NCBI RefSeq assembly: GCF_003987475.1 | Contig: NZ_PIQH01000013.1 | Span: forward strand, 1-52,541 | Source of the DNA: Idiomarina tyrosinivorans | GTDB taxonomy: Bacteria; Pseudomonadota; Gammaproteobacteria; Enterobacterales; Alteromonadaceae | Length of the DNA stretch: 52,541 bases | Direction of reading: 5' to 3' | Part shown: piece after piece, positions 1 to 8,749 of the stretch | How the letters are laid out: the number at the start of each line of letters is the position of its first letter | How positions within the stretch are numbered: the first letter of the stretch is position 1 | Translations under genes and position numbers: made by a program | Notes under the pieces: model-generated | Told to the model about the DNA's origin: nothing | The model's input: the letters and a program-made list of their open reading frames with translations, nothing else | The model's database searches: none

Positions 1-30
1 TGAATCGCGTAGCGCGCGGCTGAGAGACAT

Positions 31-67
31 AAAAAAACTCCAGTGACAGTTACTATCACTGGAGTTT
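31..67 (-). terminator. Rho-independent terminator of the S9 peptidase gene
   Basis: A perfect 12-bp stem (35-46 with 56-67) encloses a 9-nt loop. On the minus strand it is followed by seven U residues (31-37 read as A on plus). It lies about 95 bases past the stop codon of the S9 peptidase and is oriented to end that transcript. Nothing else is evident in bases 1-160. Confidence 0.85.
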
Positions 68-160
68 GACAGCTCCACTTGATCGGTCAATGGATCGCTA
101 AATTATTTCTTAACTGATCAGCATTGCGCGGTTAAGCGGGCTTGTTTTTGTTGCGGCGGC

Positions 161-2455
161 TTATTTTGCACCGGCTTCTAAGTGTTCTTTTAAGAACTCG
201 GTCATCATGGTACGGAGGTGAAGGGTGGTGCCTTCGTATTCCCACAAGCCATGTGAACGGTTTGGATATTCGAACCATTCAAATTGTTTGTTGTATTTGA
301 TCAGTTCGTTCACTAGGCGCTCACTGCCTTGGAAATGCACGTTGTCATCGCCTGAGCCGTGAATCAGCAGTAGGTCACCTTCTAGGTTTTTAGCGTAGGT
401 GATTGCTGAGGTCTCTTTATAGCGCTCGGCTGACTCTGGCAGTAGGCCTGAGTAACGCTCTTGATAAATTGTGTCATACAGCGTTAAGTCAGGAACTGGT
501 GCCAATGCCATACCCATTTTGTAAGTGTCTGGGTAACGGAACAGGGCGTTCAGGGTTTGTGTACCGCCGCCACTGTGGCCCCAGATGCCTACACGGTCAG
601 CATCGATATAATCCCAACGTTTTTCCATCTCTTGCAACGCGTCGTATTGGTCACGCACGGTCACGATACCGAGATTTTTGTAGATTGAACGGCGCCATTC
701 GAAGCCACGTGGTGATTTAGTACCACGGTTATCGATAGAGGCTACGATATAGCCTTGTTGGTTTAGCATGATGTTCCACAGGTATAACCATCCGCCCCAA
801 CGGTTGGCAACGGTTTGCCCCCATGGCTCGCCGTATACGTAGAACAAGATTGGATATTTCTTGTTCGGGTCGAAGTTGGTTGGGCGCATGATGTAACCAT
901 CAAGCATTAACCCGTCGCGTGCTGGTACGCGGAAGAATTCGATATCGCGTTTTGCCAGCGCATCGACTTTTTCCTGAACATCGCTGTTATCGACCAAGGT
1001 ACGGATGTGTTTGTGCTCCGGCAACGACACAATGTCAGTGTTTGGCACTTTGCCTGCTGCACTGTAGGTGTGCTGCGCGTACTTGGCATCACGTGACACG
1101 CTGTATGAGTGCGTGCCTGGTTGGTCAGGGGTTAAGCGTTCCAGCTTACCGCTGCCATCTAAGCTAGCGCGGAACAGATAGCGCTCAAGGGGAGTTTCTG
1201 GTGAGGCAATAAAATACACCCAACCGTTTTTCTCGTCTACGCGTGAAAGTTCAACCACATCCCAGTTGCCGCGGGTTAGCGCTGTCAATTTTCCAGTATC
1301 ACGCTCCACTCGATACAAATGGCGATAGCCGCTACGTTCGCTCATCCACACGAATGAATCACCACCATCGATGAATTTCACCTCGTCTACATATTCAGCC
1401 CACGACTTAGTGTCTTCGCTGAGTATTTCACGCACACTGCCGTCATCGATATCCGCCAAGAAAACGCGGTTAATATTCTGGCTTCTCGGTAATTGCTGGA
1501 TCAGTAATTGATCACTATTTCCTGCCCAATTCATCCGCACTAAATAGTGTTGGCGTGGATCACCGGGCACTTTCATCCATTCGGTATCACCACCATCCGC
1601 TGGGAGCACACCAATGCGCATAGCAGCGTTGGTTTGGCCCACTTTTGGATATGGGAATTGTTTCAGTTTTGGATACAACTGATCAGTATTGTTGATCATT
1701 GTGAAGATTGGCGTGCCTTCGGTATCCAACTGCCAGTAAGCAATGTGTTTACCATCCGGGCTCCAGCGGAAGCCGTCGCGTAACGAGAATTCTTCTTCGT
1801 TTACCCAATCGAAGGTACCGTTCACAATATGGTCGTTACCGTCGGTGGTCAGTGCAGTGATCTTCATGCTGTCGAGATCTTGCACATACAAGTTATTCTG
1901 CATTACGTAGGCAACGCGTTCACCCTGTGGGTCGAACTTGGCAAACATCATGGTAGATTCGGGCGCGTCGCCGCCCAACTGTACTAATTCGTCGTTGTTG
2001 CGGTCTAGTACCCAGTAATCGCCAAGCGTATTGGTACGCCATGAACGTTTCGTATTGGTAAAAATTAATACCTTACTGCCGTCTTTCGACCATACATAAT
2101 CTGCAATTTCTAGTGCCTGATCTTGGCCTTTTGGCGTTAGCTGTTCGGCACTCACCATCACTGTGCGTTCATTCGTTACTGGATGGTAACGAACGATATC
2201 ACGGCCGCCTTCCTGGCTTTCTGAGGGCTCTAACGTGGTGTAGCCAGAACCGTCTGCTAACCAACGCGTTGGCGCAGGGTATTGCAGGCGAAACTTGTCG
2301 CTGGCAAAGATGTCTTTATTGGTGATTTGCGTGCCACTGACTTGGTCAGCCGATGAAGACATGCCCATATCTGGCATGTTGGCACAACCCGCGAGTAACA
2401 CGCTGGCGGTTAACGCCAAAGGTGTTAGGCTGCGGCGAAGTGTGGATAAACGCAT
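161..2455 (-). CDS. S9 family peptidase, DPP IV-like lipoprotein
   Basis: A 764-residue serine peptidase of the prolyl oligopeptidase/DPP IV class, expected to remove N-terminal dipeptides from peptides outside the cytoplasm. The start chosen is the internal ATG at 2453-2455: it has an AGGA-type ribosome site and gives an N-terminus ending in lipobox LLAGC (Cys24). An ATG 15 bases upstream is in frame but less likely. An N-terminal beta-propeller region (DPP_IV_N) is followed by the alpha/beta-hydrolase domain with nucleophile motif GHSGGG (Ser628), Asp703 in GDDNVH and His735 in NRSHG, so the triad is complete. It is monocistronic, with its own terminator, and divergent from prlC. Lipidation is predicted from sequence only. 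Confidence 0.92.
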   Translation of the reverse strand: MRLSTLRRSLTPLALTASVLLAGCANMPDMGMSSSADQVSGTQITNKDIFASDKFRLQYPAPTRWLADGSGYTTLEPSESQEGGRDIVRYHPVTNERTVMVSAEQLTPKGQDQALEIADYVWSKDGSKVLIFTNTKRSWRTNTLGDYWVLDRNNDELVQLGGDAPESTMMFAKFDPQGERVAYVMQNNLYVQDLDSMKITALTTDGNDHIVNGTFDWVNEEEFSLRDGFRWSPDGKHIAYWQLDTEGTPIFTMINNTDQLYPKLKQFPYPKVGQTNAAMRIGVLPADGGDTEWMKVPGDPRQHYLVRMNWAGNSDQLLIQQLPRSQNINRVFLADIDDGSVREILSEDTKSWAEYVDEVKFIDGGDSFVWMSERSGYRHLYRVERDTGKLTALTRGNWDVVELSRVDEKNGWVYFIASPETPLERYLFRASLDGSGKLERLTPDQPGTHSYSVSRDAKYAQHTYSAAGKVPNTDIVSLPEHKHIRTLVDNSDVQEKVDALAKRDIEFFRVPARDGLMLDGYIMRPTNFDPNKKYPILFYVYGEPWGQTVANRWGGWLYLWNIMLNQQGYIVASIDNRGTKSPRGFEWRRSIYKNLGIVTVRDQYDALQEMEKRWDYIDADRVGIWGHSGGGTQTLNALFRYPDTYKMGMALAPVPDLTLYDTIYQERYSGLLPESAERYKETSAITYAKNLEGDLLLIHGSGDDNVHFQGSERLVNELIKYNKQFEWFEYPNRSHGLWEYEGTTLHLRTMMTEFLKEHLEAGAK

Positions 2456-2576
2456 AGGTTTTCCTTCCATTCTTGTTGTCAGAATTTAGCCCATTGATTC
2501 TATCGCATCTTGTGTAAGATACCAGTCATTGCCTGAGGAGTTGCGTTGAATGCGGTTTATCTGGCGGTAAACTTCG

Positions 2577-2605
2577 CTTGAATGTAGCCTGTATCATCCC
2601 CACCT
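2577..2605 (+). promoter_or_regulatory. Candidate sigma-32 (heat-shock) promoter of prlC
   Basis: CTTGAA at 2577-2582, a 15-base spacer, then CCCCACCT at 2598-2605. This is close to the RpoH consensus CTTGAA-N13-15-CCCCATnT and lies about 37 bases before the prlC start. prlC/opdA of enteric bacteria is known to be heat-shock regulated, which supports the match. Confidence 0.6.
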
Positions 2606-2641
2606 ATACAGTATTAGCGAATTACAACGTCGAGGTGATAA

Positions 2642-4681
2642 ATGTCAGCTAATCCATTAATGGAATCTCATTGGCTTCCGCCGTTTGCGGCGATCAAACC
2701 GGAACACGTGGTTGACGCAATAAAACAACGTATTGCGAGTGCCAAACAAACCATTGAGGAAGTGGTTCAACAGCCGCACTATAGCTGGCAGAACTTGGTA
2801 CAACCGCTGATTGAGGCGGACGACCAATTGGAACAAAGTTGGGCGCCGGTGAGCCATCTAAACGCAGTGCTTAGCACCCCAGAATTGCGTGAAGCTCATG
2901 ATGCATGCTTACCGATGTTGTCGGACTACGCCACCTATGTGGGACAGCACGAGGGCCTTTACAACGCCTACCAAGCCCTGAAAGACAGTGACGAATTTAC
3001 CCAGTTAACGGCGACTCAACAAAAACTCATTACTGATACGCTGCGAGACTTTAGGTTATCGGGTGTTAGCTTGCCTGCAGAGAAAAAGCAGCGCTATGCG
3101 GCTATCTCTAGTCAGTTGTCGGAACTCGGCTCAAGTTTTGGCAACCATCTATTGGACGCGACTCATGCTTGGCATTGCCATATAGAGGACGAATCGCGCC
3201 TCGCAGGCTTGCCGGAGAGCGCGCTCGAGGCTGCCGCAGAAGCGGCTAAGGCAATGGAAAAATCAGGTTGGGTTTTCACCTTAGATATTCCCAGCTATTT
3301 GCCAGTGATGCTGTACGCGGATGACCGAGAATTACGCCGTGAAATGCATTATGCCTATGCCACGCGCGCGTCAGATATCGGTCCTAACGCTGGTGAATTT
3401 GATAACTCCGAGATCATGGATAAGACCCTAGCGTTGCGGCACGAAATGGCTCAGTTATTGGGTTTTAGCAATGCTGCAGAAATGTCGCTAGCGACTAAAA
3501 TGGCGGAAAGTCCTCAACAAGTGATGCGTTTTCTCAACGACTTAGCGGAAAAATCGTTGCCACAAGCACGGCAAGAGTATCAACAGATCATCGACTTTGC
3601 CGCTGAACAAGGTGTCGACGATTTGGAAGCGTGGGACGTGCCTTACTACGCCGAAAAACTGAAGCAACAGCGCTTTGCGATTTCCGATGAGCAACTGAAA
3701 CCTTACTTCCCTGAACACAAAGTTGTAGAAGGTTTGTTCCAGGTGGTGCGCCGGCTATTCGGTATGGTTATCACGCCACGAGATGATGTCGAAACTTGGC
3801 ATCCAGACGTTCGTTTTTACCAAATCCACGATGAGCAAGGGCAGTTGCGTGGTGCCTTTTATTTCGACCTTTATGCACGCCAAGGTAAACGAGGCGGTGC
3901 TTGGATGGCGGATTGCCGCGTTCGGCGGATACTCGATAGCGGCGAAATGCAGTTACCGGTCGCATTTTTAACCTGCAACTTCAGCAAACCCGTGGGCAAT
4001 AAGCCTGCGCTCTTTACCCATGACGAAGTAGTGACCTTGTTCCACGAGTTCGGTCACGGCTTACACCACATGCTAACCCAGGTCGATGTTGCTGGGCTTT
4101 CTGGCATTAATGGTGTGGCATGGGACGCGGTAGAGCTACCGAGTCAGTTTTTAGAAAACTGGTGTTGGGAGCCTGAAGCGTTACGGTTAATTTCTGGCCA
4201 CTACGAAACCCAAAAGCCGCTGCCGCAAGATTTGTTGGATAACATGTTGGCGGCAAAACATTTCCAAGCTGCTATGCAAATGGTGCGGCAATTGGAGTTC
4301 TCACTATTTGATATGCGCATTCATGCTGAGTACGACCCGGAACAGGGGGCGCGTATTGCCGATATTCTGCAGCAGGTTCGTGAGCAGGTTGCGGTACGGA
4401 TGCCACCACAGTATCAGCGTTTCCAGCATAGCTTTGGACATATCTTCGCCGGGGGCTACGCTGCAGGTTACTACAGCTACAAATGGGCAGAAGTATTATC
4501 GGCGGATGCGTTCTCACGGTTCGAGGAAGAAGGTATCTTCAACGTCGAGACCGGACGCTCTTTCCTCCACGAGATCTTGGAAAAAGGTGGCAGTGATGAT
4601 GCCATGAACTTGTTCAAGAACTTCCGCGGACGTGAACCAGAGATTGAGCCTCTGCTGCGCCACTCTGGCATAGCTGCTTAA
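2642..4681 (+). CDS. prlC: Oligopeptidase A (M3 zinc metallopeptidase)
   Basis: A cytoplasmic metallopeptidase that degrades short peptides, including cleaved signal peptides; 679 residues against 680 in E. coli. The zinc site is visible as HEFGH (His468, Glu469, His472) with the third ligand Glu498 in WDAVELPSQF. The substrate-binding HSFGHIFAGGYAAGYYSY region lies near the C-terminus. The ATG start has a strong GAGGTGA ribosome site. A heat-shock-like promoter lies upstream. In E. coli rsmJ follows prlC; here the 3' end overlaps a convergent DUF2970 gene by four bases instead. Confidence 0.97.
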   Translation: MSANPLMESHWLPPFAAIKPEHVVDAIKQRIASAKQTIEEVVQQPHYSWQNLVQPLIEADDQLEQSWAPVSHLNAVLSTPELREAHDACLPMLSDYATYVGQHEGLYNAYQALKDSDEFTQLTATQQKLITDTLRDFRLSGVSLPAEKKQRYAAISSQLSELGSSFGNHLLDATHAWHCHIEDESRLAGLPESALEAAAEAAKAMEKSGWVFTLDIPSYLPVMLYADDRELRREMHYAYATRASDIGPNAGEFDNSEIMDKTLALRHEMAQLLGFSNAAEMSLATKMAESPQQVMRFLNDLAEKSLPQARQEYQQIIDFAAEQGVDDLEAWDVPYYAEKLKQQRFAISDEQLKPYFPEHKVVEGLFQVVRRLFGMVITPRDDVETWHPDVRFYQIHDEQGQLRGAFYFDLYARQGKRGGAWMADCRVRRILDSGEMQLPVAFLTCNFSKPVGNKPALFTHDEVVTLFHEFGHGLHHMLTQVDVAGLSGINGVAWDAVELPSQFLENWCWEPEALRLISGHYETQKPLPQDLLDNMLAAKHFQAAMQMVRQLEFSLFDMRIHAEYDPEQGARIADILQQVREQVAVRMPPQYQRFQHSFGHIFAGGYAAGYYSYKWAEVLSADAFSRFEEEGIFNVETGRSFLHEILEKGGSDDAMNLFKNFRGREPEIEPLLRHSGIAA

Positions 4682-4905
4682 TTAAGCTGGCTATTGGCGA
4701 GAATAATATTGACCAATAAAATCAGGCCGCCAACCAAAATGGCGGCCATGATCACGCCCACAATAATGTAGGGTAACGGGCTGCCTTGGCTGAAGTCGCG
4801 GACACGATTGCGCTGGCTTTGCACACCAAAAAAGGCGGCTACCACGCTGAAAAATACATCAAGCAGAGAAGGTTTCTGTGGCGATTGTTGCGATGACTCA
4901 GTCAT
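4678..4905 (-). CDS. DUF2970 family small membrane protein
   Basis: A 75-residue protein that resembles the DUF2970 family (function unknown). A segment around residues 14-28 carries the family-like pattern VVAAFFGVQSQRNRVRDFS, followed by one hydrophobic transmembrane helix at about residues 45-70 (IIVGVIMAAILVGGLILLV). It should be a single-pass inner-membrane protein. It follows the small secreted gene at 4920-5213 by 14 bases, so the two probably share a transcript. Its end overlaps prlC by four bases, tail to tail. The ribosome site is weak. The family assignment is from memory of the motif. Confidence 0.75.
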   Translation of the reverse strand: MTESSQQSPQKPSLLDVFFSVVAAFFGVQSQRNRVRDFSQGSPLPYIIVGVIMAAILVGGLILLVNIILANSQLN

Positions 4906-4919
4906 TGCTAGGCGAAAGT

Positions 4920-5213
4920 TTAGAGTTTCTTATCGTAAGAAGACTGTTGGTCTCCAAACAACAACTCTACCAAGTCGAAAAAATGGAATTGGGTAGAGCG
5001 GCTTTCACCCGTTAGCCAGCTTTGCCACGAGATCTTTTCTGCCGGTGCAGTACACTGCTGGCTGGCTGTCGTGGTTTCGGTGGTTTTTAACACGTCTTCA
5101 CAGCGTTGGGTGCTGTTCTTCATTGCTAAAAGGTCATAAGAAGGCAATGCCACAGTCGAAATGACTGCAAGCCCGCATACTACTAGAGCGGCAGACGCTA
5201 TAGTCGTTTTCAC
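4920..5213 (-). CDS. Hypothetical secreted or membrane-anchored small protein
   Basis: A 97-residue protein I do not recognise. It begins with a GTG codon behind a near-perfect ribosome site (AAGGAGGT, 6-base spacing), which makes expression likely. Residues 4-24 form a hydrophobic signal or anchor segment. The remainder is polar and contains two cysteines (in RCEDV and SQQC) about 16 residues apart that could pair in an oxidising periplasm. The C-terminus is rich in Phe, Leu and Asp, then basic. It sits upstream of the DUF2970 gene in the same direction and is divergent from rpe. No function is assigned. Confidence 0.7.
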   Translation of the reverse strand: MKTTIASAALVVCGLAVISTVALPSYDLLAMKNSTQRCEDVLKTTETTTASQQCTAPAEKISWQSWLTGESRSTQFHFFDLVELLFGDQQSSYDKKL

Positions 5214-5381
5214 GGAAACCTCCTTGGTTGACGATTACTGCAAAACATATCAGCTATTGCGTACAAATTCTAGTCAATTAGATGAATTTTTTTGTCGCAA
5301 ACAACCTGATACACTATGCGACAATTTTCATTGTCTGTCGCGCCTAATGCGTTAGCACGTCAAGTTTTATAGGTAATTGCC

Positions 5382-6056
5382 ATGAAAGAGTGGATAGCTC
5401 CGTCAATTTTGTCTGCCGACTTTGCTCGGTTAGGCCAAGAAGTCGATGATGTTTTAGCCGCCGGCGCAGACATCATTCATTTTGATGTCATGGATAACCA
5501 CTATGTGCCAAACCTGACTATCGGCCCGATGGTTTGTAAAGCGCTACGTAATCACGGCGTGACTGCACCGATTGATGTGCACTTAATGGTGAAACCGGTC
5601 GATGCCCTGATTCCGCAATTTGCCGAAGCGGGAGCCTCGATAATCTCATTTCATCCAGAAGCATCAGAGCACGTAGACAGAACGCTACAGTTAATTCGTG
5701 ACCATGGCTGTCAGGCGGGGTTGGTATTGAATCCAGCGACACCGTTGAGCTACTTGGATTTTGTCATGGATAAGTTGGACTTAATTCTGCTGATGTCGGT
5801 AAATCCTGGCTTTGGTGGACAAGCATTCATTCCGTCGACGCTGGAAAAAGTTCGTCAAGTGCGGCAGCGTATTGACCAACAGCAGCGGCCTATCCGTTTA
5901 GAAGTCGACGGTGGAATAAAAATTGATAATATCGCTGAAGTGGCGAAAGCGGGTGCAGATACCTTTGTTGCAGGCTCTGCCATTTTTAACAACGATGATT
6001 ACCACGCTGTCATTAGCGAGATGCGCAAAGCGCTGCAAAGCGTTAACTCAGATTAA
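5382..6056 (+). CDS. rpe: Ribulose-phosphate 3-epimerase
   Basis: Interconverts ribulose 5-phosphate and xylulose 5-phosphate in the pentose phosphate pathway. The 224-residue TIM barrel has the metal ligands His33 and Asp35 ([12 protein letters not shown]), His67 (DVHLMV) and Asp176 (EVDGGI), plus the phosphate-loop motif [10 protein letters not shown]. All expected catalytic residues are present. The gene is followed 32 bases later by trpS. In E. coli gph (phosphoglycolate phosphatase) lies between the two; it is absent here. The leader contains a small dyad (5320-5335) of unknown meaning. Confidence 0.98.
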   Translation: MKEWIAPSILSADFARLGQEVDDVLAAGADIIHFDVMDNHYVPNLTIGPMVCKALRNHGVTAPIDVHLMVKPVDALIPQFAEAGASIISFHPEASEHVDRTLQLIRDHGCQAGLVLNPATPLSYLDFVMDKLDLILLMSVNPGFGGQAFIPSTLEKVRQVRQRIDQQQRPIRLEVDGGIKIDNIAEVAKAGADTFVAGSAIFNNDDYHAVISEMRKALQSVNSD

Positions 6057-6088
6057 TAGCATTAGATAAAAGCATAAGGATTACACGC

Positions 6089-7099
6089 ATGTCCAAACCT
6101 GTTGTACTTAGCGGTTGTCAGCCATCAGGGCAACTTTCGATTGGGAATTATTTGGGCGCTCTGCGGCAGTGGGTACAAATGCAACAAACCCACGACTGCA
6201 AGTTCATGTTGGTTGATTTACATGCGATTACTGTGCGGCAACAACCTGAGCAACTACGCGAAGCGACGCTTGATGGCTTAGCGCTGTATTTAGCGTGTGG
6301 CTTAGACCCCGAAAAAAGTACCCTATTTGTGCAGTCACAAGTGCCAGAGCATGCGCAGTTAGCGTGGGTGCTGAACTGCTATACGCAAATGGGCGAACTG
6401 AACCGTATGACACAGTTCAAGGATAAATCCCAACGCCACGCCAATAATATTAATGCCGGGCTGTTCACCTACCCAGCGCTGATGGCTGCCGATATCTTAT
6501 TATACCGTGCCGATGAAGTGCCGGTTGGCGATGACCAGAAGCAGCACTTGGAGTTATCGCGTAATGTTGCTATCCGGTTTAACAACCTTTATGGCGATGT
6601 TTTCAAAGTACCAGAGCCGATGATCCCTAAAGTGGGTGCACGGATCATGTCGTTACAAGATCCCGAGAAAAAAATGTCGAAGTCAGACGACAACGTGAAC
6701 AACTTCATTGGTTTGCTCGAAGATCCGAAAAAAGTGACGAAAAAAATCAAACGCGCGGTAACCGACTCTGAAGAACCGCCTCGCGTCGCTTTTGATCCAG
6801 CGGCGAAGCCTGGGGTATCTAACCTGTTATCGATTTTATCGGCGGCGACGGGCGAGGCGATCAGTGATATCGAACCGCGCTACGCAGATAAGATGTATGG
6901 TCACCTTAAAGGTGATGTGGCAGAAGCCGTTGTGGCATTGCTAGAGCCCATACAAGAGAAGTATCACGCCATCCGTAACGACCGTGCGTACTTGGATGAA
7001 GTGATGCGCAAAGGCGCTGATAAAGCGCGTGAAGATGCTGCGCAAACCCTCCGCGCCGTGTATGACGCGGTCGGGTTTGTGCCATATCCAGCCGGTTAA
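6089..7099 (+). CDS. trpS: Tryptophanyl-tRNA synthetase
   Basis: A class I aminoacyl-tRNA synthetase charging tRNA-Trp; 336 residues against 334 in E. coli. The HIGH-equivalent motif is [14 protein letters not shown] near residue 12, and KMSKS is at residues 195-199. The ribosome site is AAGGA with suitable spacing. It probably forms an operon with rpe. Its last four bases overlap the convergent metallo-hydrolase gene. Confidence 0.98.
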   Translation: MSKPVVLSGCQPSGQLSIGNYLGALRQWVQMQQTHDCKFMLVDLHAITVRQQPEQLREATLDGLALYLACGLDPEKSTLFVQSQVPEHAQLAWVLNCYTQMGELNRMTQFKDKSQRHANNINAGLFTYPALMAADILLYRADEVPVGDDQKQHLELSRNVAIRFNNLYGDVFKVPEPMIPKVGARIMSLQDPEKKMSKSDDNVNNFIGLLEDPKKVTKKIKRAVTDSEEPPRVAFDPAAKPGVSNLLSILSAATGEAISDIEPRYADKMYGHLKGDVAEAVVALLEPIQEKYHAIRNDRAYLDEVMRKGADKAREDAAQTLRAVYDAVGFVPYPAG

Positions 7100-7962
7100 A
7101 GCTGGTTAATCGGTATTTTCAGGTAGGTATGCCCTTGGTCATCGGCTGGGGGCATATTACCCGCGCGAATATTGACCTGAATAGAGGGTAAAATCAGTCG
7201 CGGCATTTCTAATGTCGCATCGCGTTTCTCGCGCATTTCGACAAACTCGTCTTCACTCACTCCGTCGTGCACATGAATACTGTTCTGCTTTTGCGCTTTC
7301 ACGGTAGTCACATACTGGTGTTCGCGACCCTTTGGCGGATAGTCGTGGCAAATATAAATTTCGGCATCGTCACCCAGCGCCAAAATTTTCTGAATCGACT
7401 GGAACAGCTGATGTGCACTGCCACCGGGGAAGTCACAACGGGCGGTGCCAACATCCGGTAAAAACAGTGTGTCACCGACAAACGCTTTGCTATCGTTCAA
7501 TACATACGTTAAATCCGCTGGCGTGTGCCCCGGAGTGTGCATCACCCGGAACTCCATCGAACCTACCGTAAAGGTTTCGCCATCGCTGAATAGGTGGTCG
7601 AAGTCGGCGCCATTCGGCAAGAACGATTTCTCAAGGTTGAACACGTCTTTGAAGATGGCTTGAACTTTCTTGATATTCTCGCCAATGCCGATTTTAGCGC
7701 CCAACGCTCGGCGCAGGTATGGCGCTGCCGATAGATGGTCGGCGTGGGCATGGGTTTCTAATATCCATGCAACTTTGAGACTTTCAGCGGCAACGAACGC
7801 TAGAATCCTATCGGCTCCCTCATTTTTGGTGCGACCCGATTTGTAGTCAAAATCTAATACCGGATCGATAATGACGGCATCACGGCTGTTGCTGTCGTAG
7901 ACGACATAACTAAAGGTTTCACTATCGTTATCCAAAAACGCTTTTACTTGCACCGCGCTCAT
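7096..7962 (-). CDS. Metallo-beta-lactamase-fold hydrolase, persulfide dioxygenase-like
   Basis: A 288-residue MBL-fold protein most like the Blh/ETHE1 group of iron-dependent persulfide dioxygenases, which oxidise glutathione persulfide in sulfide detoxification. Visible motifs are [10 protein letters not shown], the later [10 protein letters not shown] and [20 protein letters not shown]; these supply the His-His-Asp metal ligands expected in the family. It lacks the rhodanese domain seen in some fusions. The start ATG has an AGGAG ribosome site. No sulfide-responsive regulator or rhodanese gene is adjacent. Substrate is inferred from family only; a glyoxalase II-type activity is the alternative. 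Confidence 0.85.
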   Translation of the reverse strand: MSAVQVKAFLDNDSETFSYVVYDSNSRDAVIIDPVLDFDYKSGRTKNEGADRILAFVAAESLKVAWILETHAHADHLSAAPYLRRALGAKIGIGENIKKVQAIFKDVFNLEKSFLPNGADFDHLFSDGETFTVGSMEFRVMHTPGHTPADLTYVLNDSKAFVGDTLFLPDVGTARCDFPGGSAHQLFQSIQKILALGDDAEIYICHDYPPKGREHQYVTTVKAQKQNSIHVHDGVSEDEFVEMREKRDATLEMPRLILPSIQVNIRAGNMPPADDQGHTYLKIPINQL

Positions 7963-8078
7963 TTGAATACTCCTATTATTGCTGTGCTGATTTTTTGAGC
8001 GTATTAAATTTTCACCCTTAAGTCAATAATGGAATATATATATTCTTTTTTGTTATTTATGGCGTTTTTTTGATGGAG

Positions 8079-8106
8079 TTGAGTCCTAACGGGTTATCAT
8101 TACAAT
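8079..8106 (+). promoter_or_regulatory. Candidate sigma-70 promoter of pabA
   Basis: TTGAGT at 8079-8084 and TACAAT at 8101-8106 are separated by 16 bases, in an AT-rich 178-base gap between divergent genes. The expected transcript start is about 28 bases before the pabA ATG. Confidence 0.5.
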
Positions 8107-8140
8107 ACTCGCTGCATTTTATAGAAAAGGCCAGTAACAG

Positions 8141-8734
8141 ATGATCTTACTGCTTGATAACTACGACTCATTCACCTTTAACTTGGCACGTTATTTTCGT
8201 GAATTGAACGAAAAAGTTGAGGTTTGTCGTAATGACCAAGTGACATTGGCCGATGTAGAGTCTATGAAACCGGATGCAATTGTGATTTCGCCGGGTCCGT
8301 GTTCGCCGAACGAAGCGGGTTTATCGCTGGCGCTTATCGACGCCTTTGCGCAGCGTTTACCCATACTTGGAGTGTGTTTAGGGCACCAAGCGCTCGCGCA
8401 AGTGTTCGGTGCTAAAATTGTTAGAGCAGAACGAGTGATGCATGGCAAAACCTCGATGCTAAAGCATTCCGGACAGGGGTTGTTCAGTGGATTGCCCCAA
8501 CCGTTAGAGGTGACGCGGTATCACTCATTATTGATTGAACCAGAAAGCCTATCGCCAGAGTTTATTGTCGATAGTGTCAGCCAAGCGCCAAGCGGTGCAG
8601 AAGAGATTATGGCGATTCGCCACAAGACATTGCCGTTGTTCGGCGTACAATTTCATCCAGAGTCGGTTATGACTGACGCTGGACACCCGTTGCTGGCTAA
8701 TTTTATCGATGTTGTGCGTAAGCCAGCAGCATAA
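8141..8734 (+). CDS. pabA: Aminodeoxychorismate/anthranilate synthase glutaminase subunit
   Basis: A class I glutamine amidotransferase that supplies ammonia to PabB for 4-amino-4-deoxychorismate (folate pathway) and may also serve anthranilate synthase. It has 197 residues. The triad is visible: Cys79 in GVCLGHQ, and His172 and Glu174 in QFHPES. The oxyanion region is [12 protein letters not shown]. It is much closer to PabA than to the TrpG fusion forms, for example around VMHGKTS and RYHSLLIEP. Its closeness to an ArgD-type gene parallels the E. coli pabA/argD neighbourhood, with an HDOD gene in between here. Confidence 0.93.
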   Translation: MILLLDNYDSFTFNLARYFRELNEKVEVCRNDQVTLADVESMKPDAIVISPGPCSPNEAGLSLALIDAFAQRLPILGVCLGHQALAQVFGAKIVRAERVMHGKTSMLKHSGQGLFSGLPQPLEVTRYHSLLIEPESLSPEFIVDSVSQAPSGAEEIMAIRHKTLPLFGVQFHPESVMTDAGHPLLANFIDVVRKPAA

Positions 8735-8749
8735 TCGTTAGGATGTTTC

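Noticed and set aside
5320-5335. Six-bp dyad GACAAT/ATTGTC in the rpe leader
   Set aside because: Short, and not placed clearly relative to a promoter; no riboswitch-like structure around it.
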